From: LB3-1 sp036401895
GTDB lineage: Bacteria; Chloroflexota; Chloroflexia; Chloroflexales; Kallotenuaceae
Reading direction: 5' to 3'
Assembly: GCA_036401895.1 (NCBI GenBank)
Contig: DASWTW010000307.1
Span: 1 to 29,119, forward strand
DNA length: 29,119 nucleotides
In this document: positions 8,131 through 15,312 of the stretch, in pieces
Layout: every line of letters begins with the position of its first letter
Position numbering within the stretch: position 1 is the first letter of the stretch
The notes under the pieces: generated by a model
The model's input: only the letters and a program-made list of their open reading frames with translations
Told to the model about the DNA's origin: nothing
Databases searched by the model: none
Position numbers and translations under genes: made by a program

Positions 8131-8862
8131 TCATGCTCGCGAGACTAGCATCTCGTGCGGGTGGCTCTCGACCAGCCGCGCGTCTTTGATCGTGAAGACG
8201 CGATCCGCGATGCCGATCACATCCGTGCTGTGCGTGACCATCAGCAGATTTTTTCCGGCCTGGCGTGTCAGCGTGTCGAGCAGCTCAAGCACCTGCCCTC
8301 CGGTATCGACATCCAGATTGCCGGTCGGCTCATCGGCCAGGATCAGCAGCGGATCATGGATCAGCGCCCTGGCAACCGCGATGCGCTGCTGCTCGCCGCC
8401 GGAAAGCTTATCGGGATAGGTGTTGGCGCGGTCGCCCAGCCCCACCTGCGCCAGCAAATCTTTGGCGCGCTGGCGTCCTTTGGCGTCGGCGCGATTGTTC
8501 AGCTCAAGCGGCAGCAGAATATTTTCGATCACCGTGAGCGTAGGCAGCAGATTGAAGAATTGAAAAATAAAGCCGATATACTGGCGGCGAAACAGCGTGC
8601 GCGCCCGCTCATCCAGCGCGGTCAGCTCGCGATCGCCGAAGCGGATCGCGCCCGTGGATGGGCTATCGATCCCGCCGATCAGATTCAGGAGCGTCGATTT
8701 TCCCGAGCCGCTTTTGCCCAGCAGCACGATAAACTCGCCGCGACCAAAGCTGACATTAATATCGTTGAGGACGACGCGCCGCTGATCGCCTTCGTCGAAC
8801 CATTTCGAGAGCTGCTCGATCACGATCAACGGCTCGCGCTCCGCGTATTGTCCATTGCCCAT
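8131..8862 (-). CDS. ABC transporter ATP-binding protein (LolD/MacB type)
   Basis: 243 residues from the ATG at 8862 (MGNGQYAEREPLIVIEQLSK); a longer reading to 9018 crosses the promoter and is unlikely. Motifs in order: Walker A GKSGSGKST (residues 49-57), Q-loop FIFQFFNLLPTLT, signature LSGGEQQRIAVARAL, Walker B LLILADEPTGNLD, H-loop VTHS. FQFFNLLPTLT and the D-E-P-T-G-N-L-D box are characteristic of the MacB/LolD/FtsE branch that partners FtsX-type permeases, which matches the next gene. It is cytoplasmic, associated with the membrane permease. Confidence 0.95.
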   Translation of the reverse strand: MGNGQYAEREPLIVIEQLSKWFDEGDQRRVVLNDINVSFGRGEFIVLLGKSGSGKSTLLNLIGGIDSPSTGAIRFGDRELTALDERARTLFRRQYIGFIFQFFNLLPTLTVIENILLPLELNNRADAKGRQRAKDLLAQVGLGDRANTYPDKLSGGEQQRIAVARALIHDPLLILADEPTGNLDVDTGGQVLELLDTLTRQAGKNLLMVTHSTDVIGIADRVFTIKDARLVESHPHEMLVSRA

Positions 8863-8883
8863 AGTTTTCTCTTTCGATACAAC

Positions 8884-8897
8884 GTGAATGTGTTCAC
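8884..8897. promoter_or_regulatory. Perfect inverted repeat upstream of the ABC operon
   Basis: GTGAATGTGTTCAC has perfect 5-bp arms (GTGAA/TTCAC) around TGTG. It lies 22 nt upstream of the ATPase start codon and just downstream of a minus-strand TATACT (-10-like, around 8910-8915). Placement around the likely transcription start suggests an operator. No -35 is clear. Confidence 0.4.
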
Positions 8898-9046
8898 AAG
8901 TGTAGTATAGCGAGAATCGCACCAGTGGGCCGGGATAACGGATGGTGTTTTGGGAATGGCGGCGGCTTGAAAGAGGTAAACAGAGGATGTATGCTTGTGC
9001 CAGGCAGTTCGTGTGCAACGACGATGTAGTTCAAGCAAGGAGCGGC

Positions 9047-9325
9047 ATGATGGCTGATTTAACGCCCGAGCAGCAGGCAACCTTAGATCGCTGGCAGGCT
9101 ACGCTCGATGGCAAAAACGGACCACTGGCGGAGGGAGATTATTTGCCAAACCCAGACGATGCGCACAGCTTCTATCAAGTCGCTCAGGGAAGGCCGATCT
9201 TGCATCAATGTCCGATAGAGAATACTTTCACTCGTCAGGTCTTCAATCCCGAGCTTAACGTCTGCGATTGGTCGCAGAATGTCTCCGTCGATATGAATCC
9301 GGCACCAAGACAGAGCGAATCCTAG
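9047..9325 (+). CDS. Small protein with peritrophin-A-like (CBM14) chitin-binding pattern
   Basis: 92 residues from ATG 9047, or 91 from the adjacent ATG 9050, preceded by AAGGAG (9037-9042). An N-terminal acidic, glutamine-rich helix (DLTPEQQATLDRWQATLDG) leads into PDDAHSFYQVAQGRP, then ILHQCP, then VFNPELNVCDWSQNV. That is the CBM14 signature (D-x-x-x-x-Y-x-C-x-x-G-x-P then CP, F-x-x-x-x-x-x-CDWP-x-NV-x-C). Only the CP and CDW cysteines are kept; the first, the YxC and the last cysteines are replaced, so at most one of the three family disulfides can form. There is no signal peptide, so the protein may be cytosolic or use another export route. CBM14 is mainly a eukaryotic and viral module. 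Confidence 0.6.
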   Translation: MMADLTPEQQATLDRWQATLDGKNGPLAEGDYLPNPDDAHSFYQVAQGRPILHQCPIENTFTRQVFNPELNVCDWSQNVSVDMNPAPRQSES

Positions 9326-9342
9326 CCCTCCGTTTTTCATGC

Positions 9343-9636
9343 GAATAATTCACACGCCTGTACCTACGCTTCACAGGCGTGGACGAAGCATACGCAAGCC
9401 TGCGCGGACGATTCACCGGCAGCGCTCTTCGATTCACACGCCTGTACCTACGCTTCACAGGCCTGTACGAAGCATACACAGCCGTGTGCAAAGCATAATC
9501 ACGCGTGCGCAAAGCATAATCATCGATGATTATGGCATAACCACGGCTGCGCAAAGCATAATCATCGATGATTATCGAATAATCATGGCTGCGCAAAGCA
9601 TAATCACGCGTGCGCATACCATACGCAGGCATTGCA
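9343..9636. repeat. Tandem array, 14 units of 21 bp with palindromic cores
   Basis: Units begin every 21 bp at 9343, 9364, 9385 and so on to 9616. A shared skeleton is (A/G)AAGCATA, two or three variable bases, then a CA-4-TG dyad. The dyad is CACGCGTG in two units, CATCGATG in two, and AGGCCT-centred or imperfect in others. Two copies carry the perfect palindrome ATAATCATCGATGATTAT (9516-9533, 9558-9575), and a 31-bp block recurs at 9348-9378 and 9432-9462. Since 21 is a multiple of 3, both strands stay open and encode imperfect heptapeptide repeats. The array follows the CBM14-like gene. No spacers are present, so it is not a CRISPR. Confidence 0.85.
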
Positions 9637-9667
9637 GCGGCATCACCAGCCAGGCATCACCAGCGCA

Positions 9668-9692
9668 ACCGCTGGTCTTCAGAACCAGCGGT
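9668..9692. terminator. Perfect 9-bp hairpin after the repeat array
   Basis: ACCGCTGGT (9668-9676) pairs with ACCAGCGGT (9684-9692) around a 7-nt loop. No T-run follows on either side, so it may be a REP-like element or an RNA 3' structure rather than an intrinsic terminator. Confidence 0.4.
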
Positions 9693-9822
9693 CACGTCAC
9701 GCTCTCACGCGCTGCGTTTGACCAGCCGCGATAGCTGTTCACCGAATCTCCCCCATCTGTAATCATGAGGTCTGGGCTGCGCCTGCTCGATCGGTTCGCG
9801 CGCTTTCACCGCAACAGCCAAT

Positions 9823-9851
9823 TGTGGTCTGCGCCGCGTCCGTATATACTG
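9823..9851 (+). promoter_or_regulatory. Sigma70-type promoter for the P-loop kinase gene
   Basis: TTGTGG (9823-9828), a 17-nt spacer and TATACT (9846-9851). The predicted start is about 50 nt before the ATG at 9909, which has GGAGGA just upstream. Confidence 0.55.
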
Positions 9852-9908
9852 ATCGCTTAACTCACTCATTATGCCTGCCAAAGCGATTCCAGATGCTGGA
9901 GGAAGCCC

Positions 9909-10574
9909 ATGATCCTGACTTTGATGGGAATGTCGGGTGTTGGTAAAACGGTCTGTGCCGCGAAACTAGCCGCGCATGGGTTTCAGGTGATCGACTGTGA
10001 TGCGCTGATTGCCGCCAGGCTCCAGGCTATTGCTGACGGTAGCGGCAGCTCGCTGGAGGAGCTCGGGCGCTGGATGGGCTTTCCCTACGAGGCCGATTTT
10101 CGGCGGCGCGAGGCGCTCTATCTGGCGTGTGAGCAGGATGTTCTGCGCGATGTGCTTGCTCAGGCCATGGCGAGCACCGCGACCGAGACGAGCTGCGTGA
10201 TCGACACCGGCGGCAGCATCATCTACGCCGATCCGGCGCTCTTACACAGCCTCCGTCAGCACTCGACCGTGGTCTACCTGCGCGTACCCGATACGCTCCA
10301 TCCGCAGCTGCTGAGCAGCTATCTGGATTGTCCACGCCCATTGATCTGGAACGGCCTGTTCAGCCAAACGCCCGATGAGCAGCTCCAGGATGCGTTTCGA
10401 CGCTGCTACACGCAGCTCATCTGCCATCGCGAGCGACTGTACGAGCAGTATAGCCATCTGGCTCTTGAGTACGGCGACTATCGCCAGCCTACGTTTAGCG
10501 CTGAGCACTTGTTGCGGGCTGCTGAACAGGTGCGTGCAGCCGAGGCCGTCGCGTGGAGCAAGGTGGATATGTGA
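9909..10574 (+). CDS. Shikimate-kinase-like P-loop NTPase
   Basis: 221 residues with Walker A GMSGVGKT at residues 7-14. An early acidic pair VIDCDALIAARL matches the shikimate kinase D-x-D region that binds the sugar-like substrate and magnesium. The glycine triplet TGGSII (about 100-105) corresponds to the GGG loop of shikimate kinases. At 221 residues it is longer than AroK (about 170), and no classical LID arginine segment is obvious, so the true substrate may differ. It is probably a cytosolic small-molecule kinase. It is monocistronic and is followed by a pair of inverted repeats. Confidence 0.75.
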   Translation: MILTLMGMSGVGKTVCAAKLAAHGFQVIDCDALIAARLQAIADGSGSSLEELGRWMGFPYEADFRRREALYLACEQDVLRDVLAQAMASTATETSCVIDTGGSIIYADPALLHSLRQHSTVVYLRVPDTLHPQLLSSYLDCPRPLIWNGLFSQTPDEQLQDAFRRCYTQLICHRERLYEQYSHLALEYGDYRQPTFSAEHLLRAAEQVRAAEAVAWSKVDM

Positions 10575-10587
10575 GCATGAACAATTC

Positions 10588-10655
10588 GTAGGGGCGTGAT
10601 GAATCACGCCCGATCCGCCAAAATGAATACAGGGCGTGATGAATCACGCCCCTAC
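10588..10655. repeat. Two hairpin repeats in mirror arrangement between convergent genes
   Basis: GGGCGTGATGAATCACGCCC occurs at 10592-10611 and 10632-10651; each is itself a hairpin (8-bp stem, TGAA loop). The outer flanks GTAGG (10588) and CCTAC (10655) make the whole 68-bp block one larger inverted repeat. This is a typical REP/MITE-like intergenic element and may also stop transcription in both directions between 10574 and 10685. Confidence 0.75.
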
Positions 10656-10684
10656 AAGAAATTCAGATTGTAAACCAGCAGCGA

Positions 10685-11710
10685 TCAGGCCCTGTGGATC
10701 GCGTCGATGGTGGCACGCCAGAAGGCATCGTCGCGTTCGGGCTCGAACGGCAGATAGAACGCGATGCGATCGATCAAGCCGGTATAGCGCTCCCGTATCG
10801 CGGCGCCGATCTCGCTGGGACCGGCCTCCACAGTCAGCGCGCGCAGCATCTCATCCGAGATCAGCGCCGTCATCTCTGGCCACTGCTGACGCTTGGCCAG
10901 CTGCGACAGCTGCTCGCCGATCTCGGCCCAGCCGTGCGTTTCCAGCACCACGCGATAGGTCGGTGTCGAGGCGTAGAACGCGATTTGCGCCCGCATTCGC
11001 TCGCGCTGCTCAGCGATCGCGGCGGCATCATGGCCGGTGATGATAAACACGCTGGTCGCCAGCTCCACGTCGGCGATGCTGCGCCCGCTGCGCTCCGCGC
11101 CCTCGGCGATGGCAGGACGGACCACGTCGCGCACGTACTGCGGCGTGTGAAACGGATGCACATGAAAGCCCTGGCACTGCTCGCCCGCCAGCCGCGCCAG
11201 CCCGGTATTCACGCCGGCGATCGCGATCGGAATCTCGGGATGCGTGATCGGGCCGGGGTTGAAGAACGGTGTGATCAGCGTATGTGAGTAGAACTCGCCG
11301 CGCACATTCAGCGGACCGTTGCTCTGGAACGCCTGCCAGATTCCCCGCAGCGCCAGAATATACTCCCGCAGCCGCGCGACCGGCGCGTCCCACGGCATGC
11401 TGAAGCGCCGCTCGATATGCGCTTTGACCTGCGTGCCAAGCCCCAGCAGCAGCCTTCCCTCCGAGAAATCTTGCAGATCCCAGGCCGTCTGCGCTACCAC
11501 CATCGGCGAGCGCGAAAAAGCGATCGCGACCGAGGTTCCAAGCTGGATCGACCGGGTGTGCTCGGCGGCCAGCGCCAGCGGCAAGAACGCATCGTGCTTG
11601 GTCTCGCTGGTCCACATGCCGGCAAAGCCCAGCTCCTCGGCAGCCCGCGCAAGCCTGGCGATATTGGGCAGGTGCTTGCCTTCGACGGCCAGTGCGACAT
11701 CTAGTTTCAT
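10685..11710 (-). CDS. LLM class F420-dependent oxidoreductase (luciferase-like)
   Basis: 341 residues with a strong AAGGAGG before the ATG. N-terminal MKLDVALAVEGKHLPNIARLARAAEELGF and GMWTSETKHDAFLPLALAAEHT are typical of luciferase-like TIM barrels. RLLLGLGTQVKAHIERRFSMPWDAPV is the conserved LGLGxQ-x-K-x-H-x-ERRFS segment of F420-dependent LLM enzymes, and IPIAIAGVNTGLARLAGE fits the cofactor phosphate site. It would transfer hydride between F420 and an unknown substrate. Last gene of the five-gene operon, 9 nt after the quinone oxidoreductase stop. Confidence 0.88.
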   Translation of the reverse strand: MKLDVALAVEGKHLPNIARLARAAEELGFAGMWTSETKHDAFLPLALAAEHTRSIQLGTSVAIAFSRSPMVVAQTAWDLQDFSEGRLLLGLGTQVKAHIERRFSMPWDAPVARLREYILALRGIWQAFQSNGPLNVRGEFYSHTLITPFFNPGPITHPEIPIAIAGVNTGLARLAGEQCQGFHVHPFHTPQYVRDVVRPAIAEGAERSGRSIADVELATSVFIITGHDAAAIAEQRERMRAQIAFYASTPTYRVVLETHGWAEIGEQLSQLAKRQQWPEMTALISDEMLRALTVEAGPSEIGAAIRERYTGLIDRIAFYLPFEPERDDAFWRATIDAIHRA

Positions 11711-11719
11711 CGAGCCTCC

Positions 11720-12688
11720 TTATGGGATCAGCAGCACTTTGCCGGCAGTCTTGCGGCCTTCGAGCGCCTGATGCGCTGTGGCTGTCTCGGCCAGCGGCAC
11801 CGTTCGATCGACGCGTACGTCGAGATCGCCTGACCCGATCCAGCTAAACAGCTCGTTGGCGCGCCACAGCAGCTCCTCGCGATCCAGCGTGTAGTGCGCC
11901 AGCGTCGGCCGCGTCAGAAACAGCGAGCCTTTGGCGTTCAGGATCTGCGGATCGAAGGGCGGCACCGCGCCGCTGGATTGGCCGAAGAGCACCAGGTAGC
12001 CGCGCGGTCGCAGGCTATTCAGGCTGCCCTCAAAGGTCGTCTTGCCCACCGAGTCATAGACCACCTGCACGCCCTTGCCGTCGGTCAGGCGGCGCGTCTC
12101 GGCGACGAAATCCTGCTCGGTGTAGCGAATGATCTCGTCGGCGCCGGCCTTGCGCGCCAGCTGCTCTTTTTCCTCCGTCGAGACCGTGCCGATCACGAAC
12201 GCGCCGCGCTGCTTGGCGATCTGTACCAGCAGCAGGCCGACGCCGCCAGCTGCCGCGTGGATCAGCACGCTCTGGCCGACTTCGATCGGAAAAGTGCTGC
12301 GGGCAAGATAATGCGCCGTCATGCCTTGCAGCATCACCGCCGCCGCCGTTTCCAGCGAAATCTCCTCCGGCACCGGAACCAGCTTCCATGCTGGTACGAT
12401 CGCATACTCGGCGTAGGCTCCGGGACTCATCGCGAAGGCCACGCGATCGCCGACCTGAAGATCGCTCACGTCAGCCCCGACTGCATCCACGGTTCCCGCG
12501 CCCTCGCTGCCGAGCGTGAAGGGCGGCGCGCCTTTGTACTGGCCCGATCGCTGGTACACGTCGATGAAGTTCACACCGGCGGCAGCGATCTTGACGCGCA
12601 CCTCGCCGGCGCCTGGCTCCGGCAGTGGCACGTCCTCGTAGCTCAAGGCTTCGGGACCGCCATATTGATGAACACGAATCGCTTTCAT
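11720..12688 (-). CDS. NADPH:quinone oxidoreductase (zinc-free MDR family)
   Basis: 322 residues from the ATG at 12688: MKAIRVHQYGGPEALSYEDVPLPEPG is the canonical QOR start. The GroES-like domain covers about 1-120 (IDVYQRSGQYK, LGSEGAGTVDAVG). The Rossmann domain has AAAGGVGLLLVQIAKQRGA for NADPH, followed by YDSVGKTTFEGSLNSLRPRG. No structural or catalytic zinc cysteines are present, as expected for QOR/zeta-crystallin enzymes. The start is odd: the only good Shine-Dalgarno (AAAGGAG) is about 24 nt away, with a GGCGG-TTCTG-CCGCC hairpin between it and the ATG. Folding that hairpin would leave about 9 nt of effective spacing. The gene lies 63 nt downstream of the selenoprotein candidate. 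Confidence 0.9.
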   Translation of the reverse strand: MKAIRVHQYGGPEALSYEDVPLPEPGAGEVRVKIAAAGVNFIDVYQRSGQYKGAPPFTLGSEGAGTVDAVGADVSDLQVGDRVAFAMSPGAYAEYAIVPAWKLVPVPEEISLETAAAVMLQGMTAHYLARSTFPIEVGQSVLIHAAAGGVGLLLVQIAKQRGAFVIGTVSTEEKEQLARKAGADEIIRYTEQDFVAETRRLTDGKGVQVVYDSVGKTTFEGSLNSLRPRGYLVLFGQSSGAVPPFDPQILNAKGSLFLTRPTLAHYTLDREELLWRANELFSWIGSGDLDVRVDRTVPLAETATAHQALEGRKTAGKVLLIP

Positions 12689-12751
12689 AGCTTGCGGCGG
12701 CAGAACCGCCTGCTCCTTTCTAGAAGCTGCGATTGTACAAGACATCCCCAA

Positions 12752-14266
12752 CTAGCGCGAAACCGGGCTTAAGCCTTCGATCGCGATCGTACGCACGGCG
12801 CCGGTTTGCAGGTCGGCGGCGCGAATCGCGTGGTTGTTGGTATCGGCGATCCACAGCGTATCGCCGGCAACGCTGAGGCCGCCCGGCTCGTAAAAAGCCG
12901 CCTCGTTAGCCGCGCCGTCGACATGGCCGGGAATGCGCCGCCCGCCCAGCCAGCTGCGCGCCTCGCGCGTCGTCGGGTCGACGATCTTGATGCGGTGGTT
13001 GTAGCTGTCGGCCACGTAGAGCAGCCCCGCGTGCGCCACAACCGCCTGCGGATGTTGCAGCAGCACTTTATCGCCGATGCCGTCCGCGTCGCCGAAGTCG
13101 AACAGCCCGGTGCCGACAATCGTGGTGATGCTGCCGTCCTGGCCCGGCGTGGCGCGGCGGATCGCCTGCGACTCGCTGTCGGCGAAGAAGATCGTGCTGC
13201 CGTCGCTCGTAATGCCGCAGGGCTGTGCCAGAGTCGCGCTGCGCAGCGGCCCATCCTCGATCGTTTCGTGGCCGGTGCCGGCCAACGGCGCGACGTAGCC
13301 GGTTGCTGGATCGAGCTGCCAGAGCTGGTGCAGCCCGGCCATCGCGATGATCAGCTTGCCGCCGTGCATCACCAGATCCCAGGGTGAGGCCAGCCCGATC
13401 TGCGGACCAGGGCCGCGCGCGGATGGGCTGGCTCCGCGCTCACCCGTGCCGGCAACCGTCGTGACGGTGTCGGCGGACAGATCTACGGCGCGGATCAGGT
13501 GGTTCTCGGTGTCGGCAACATACAGCGTGTCGCCGTGCAGCGCCAGGCCACGCGGATGATTGAACATCGCCGTCCGTGCATCGCCGTCCGCGTGTCCCTG
13601 CTGGCCGCTGCCGATAATCTTTATTACCTGCAATCCCTGCCCTTCGATCCTGGCGACAAGAATTCGGTGGTGGCCGCTGTCAGCGATGAACAGCTGGCCG
13701 TGATCGTCGGCCAGCAGCTTGTCGGGATAGCGCAGCGGTCGCGCCGGCTCGGCTGCTTGCAGCGGTGCGAACATCAGCGGGCGCCGGTCGATCAATCCCT
13801 GCGCGTCGTAGTGCGCGATCAGCTCTTCGAGCACCGGCGCCCACTGCTCGGCGGTGGTCTCGCCCGGCTGCCCGCCCAGCACGCGGCCCTCGGGATCGAT
13901 CAGAACCAGCGTGGGCCAGGCCGAGATGCCGTACATGCGCCAGGTGCGGTATTTGCGATCGTTGAGGATCGGGTGCTCCACGTCGAGGCGCAGCGCCGCG
14001 TGCTCGATATGCGGCGTGCGCCGCTCGTTGGGATACTTGCCCGAGTGAACGCCGATCACCACCAGCTCATCGTGAAATTGGGCTTCGAGCTTCCGCAACT
14101 GCGGCAGCACATGCACACAGTTGATTCAGCCATAGGTCCAGAAATCGAGCAGCACGAACTTGCCGCGCAGATCGCCGATCCCAAGCGGCCCGGCGGTGTT
14201 GATCCAGTCGAGATCGTCGGGAAACTCCGGCGCGCTCGGCAGCTCTTCCATCGATCGATTGGTCAT
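12752..14266 (-). CDS. Thioredoxin-like/NHL-repeat protein with in-frame UGA (putative selenoprotein)
   Basis: Read through one TGA (14126-14128), the gene encodes 504 residues from ATG 14266, which has AAGGAGG upstream. Residues 1-150 are a TlpA/NHLRC2-like thioredoxin domain: KFVLLDFWTYG, then UGA at residue 47, then INCVHVLPQLRKLEAQFHDE. LVVIGVHSGKYPNE and the cis-proline loop AWPTLVLIDPEG follow. Relatives read WTY(C/G)CINC here, so UGA replaces exactly the first cysteine of CxxC (Sec47-Ile-Asn-Cys50). Residues 160-500 form NHL beta-propeller repeats (LYVADTENHLIRAVDL, LWIADTNNHAIRAADL and others). A SECIS-like hairpin lies just downstream. The only alternative start after the TGA, a GTG at 14116, would lack the catalytic strand and helix. 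Selenocysteine is inferred; a nonsense mutation, sequencing error or UGA-to-Cys decoding remain possible. It probably acts as a disulfide or peroxide-type redox enzyme. There is no signal peptide, so it is probably cytosolic. Confidence 0.85.
14086..14111 (-). promoter_or_regulatory. Bacterial SECIS-like hairpin after the in-frame UGA
   Basis: On the minus strand, starting 18 nt after the UGA, GCTGCCGC pairs with GCGGAAGC around the loop AGTT: 4 bp, a G-A mismatch, then 3 bp. Beyond a T-T mismatch the stem can extend by a G-C and a T-G pair. The loop begins 25 nt after the UGA and has G as its second base. Published descriptions of bacterial SECIS elements, as I remember them, ask for a loop roughly 16-37 nt from the UGA with a G in its first two bases, which this meets. 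Confidence 0.65.
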
Positions 14267-14292
14267 GACTCCTCCTTGGCGCTGATCCGGCT

Positions 14293-14772
14293 TTACTGTC
14301 GCTCCTGCTGTGTCGCATCTTGTTTCGGCGCAACCGAGATCAGATCTTTTCGCATTGGATACGCTTCCACGGCATCCGGCTGGCCACAGCGTTTGTAGCC
14401 CCGGCGCAGGTAGAAGGCGAGCGCGTTCCGGCTGGACTCAAGCCGCGCCGCTGGGTGGCCGGACCGCTGAATCGCAGCCTCAGCGCATGCCAGCAGCGCC
14501 GATCCGACGCCACGCCCGGCCCACGCTGGCGCGACGTACAGCGCCGCCACGCGGTCTCCGTCGACCTCGACCCAGCCGACCGCCGACTCTGCCACGGCTA
14601 CCCACACCTCATGCTCGCGAATCGCCCGCGCGATCCGATCCGCCGCTGCCGAGCCAGCCCACTGCTCGGCCTCTTCCGGCGACAGCACCGGCACGGCCAG
14701 CGCGAGAATCGCGCTCCGGCGGATATGGGCCAGCGCTTCCTCGTCGCCGGCTGCGGCGCGCCGCAGTTGCAT
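14293..14772 (-). CDS. GNAT family N-acetyltransferase
   Basis: 159 residues from ATG 14772. The acetyl-CoA binding signature is clear: VAALYVAPAWAGRGVGSALLACAEAAIQ (R-G-V-G-S-A pyrophosphate loop), preceded by VGWVEVDGD and followed by ARLESSRNALAFYLRRGYKRCG, the usual last strands. It resembles ElaA/RimI-like acetyltransferases with LSPEEAEQWA near the N-terminus. The acceptor is unknown. TGATG overlap (1 nt) with the upstream hotdog gene implies translational coupling. The stop lies 26 nt before the selenoprotein candidate's ATG. Confidence 0.9.
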   Translation of the reverse strand: MQLRRAAAGDEEALAHIRRSAILALAVPVLSPEEAEQWAGSAAADRIARAIREHEVWVAVAESAVGWVEVDGDRVAALYVAPAWAGRGVGSALLACAEAAIQRSGHPAARLESSRNALAFYLRRGYKRCGQPDAVEAYPMRKDLISVAPKQDATQQERQ

Positions 14773-15197
14773 CACAGCGACTCCACGCCGCCGAAGAGTT
14801 GCGGCGCTTCCACGTAAATGCCGCGTCCGATCACCGCCTGCGTACCGTCGGGCAGCATGATCGCGCCTCGGGTTCGGATCGCCCGCCCGGTGTGCTCGAC
14901 GATCTCACCCAGCACATGCAGTTCCACGCCCAGCGGCAGCGGCTTGCGATACTCGCACTCAAGGTTGACCGAGGCGACGCGATACCCGGCGTGCCAGACG
15001 ACCATGCCCATCACCTCGTCGAGCAGCGCCGCCGACGCGCCGCCGTGAACGTGGCCGGGCGGCCCTTGCTGCGCCTCGTTCAGAATAACGGTTGTATGCA
15101 TGCGCCCCTCGTCGTCGGCCTCCCAGGTGACGCCCATGTTGTGGGGATTGGTCGAGCCGCAGACAAAGCACGAGCCGTGCTCGGGTAGCTTGTGCAT
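14772..15197 (-). CDS. PaaI-like hotdog thioesterase
   Basis: 141 residues, first gene of the operon, with AAGGAG ahead of the ATG. An N-terminal CFVCGSTNPHNMGV is the CxxCGxxNPxGL start common in this PaaI subgroup. The hotdog helix GPPGHVHGGASAALLDEVMG carries the catalytic-type HGG-x-x-x-x-x-x-D. ASVNLECEYRKPLPLGVEL and TRGAIMLPDGTQAVIGRGIYVE complete the sheet. It would hydrolyse acyl-CoA thioesters in the cytosol; the acyl group is unknown. It is co-transcribed with the GNAT gene, so both act on acyl-CoA-type molecules. Confidence 0.9.
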   Translation of the reverse strand: MHKLPEHGSCFVCGSTNPHNMGVTWEADDEGRMHTTVILNEAQQGPPGHVHGGASAALLDEVMGMVVWHAGYRVASVNLECEYRKPLPLGVELHVLGEIVEHTGRAIRTRGAIMLPDGTQAVIGRGIYVEAPQLFGGVESL

Positions 15198-15312
15198 ATG
15201 GTGCTCCTTGGTGAGTTCATTCGTCGATCTGGCGCGCTGCGCCTGATTATCGTGCTAAGTGTACTCCAAAAGCCCGGCCACGATTTTCTTCGGCGCCTCC
15301 TCAGCGTCGGAT

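Noticed and set aside
9343..9636. CRISPR array
   Set aside because: Units are directly adjacent with no unique spacers, and no cas genes are present.
9339..9734. Repeat-protein gene over the 21-bp array on either strand
   Set aside because: Both strands are open simply because the period is a multiple of three. Neither frame has a convincing ribosome site or non-repeat domain.
12752..14116. Shorter version of the thioredoxin-NHL gene starting at GTG 14116
   Set aside because: It would begin immediately after the CxxC motif, lose the first strand and catalytic residue of the fold, and has no Shine-Dalgarno. The upstream in-frame segment is clearly homologous and has a strong ribosome site.
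13499..14398. Long plus-strand frame opposite the thioredoxin-NHL gene
   Set aside because: It is a high-GC antisense shadow with no family resemblance, and it spans the intergenic gap of a clear operon.
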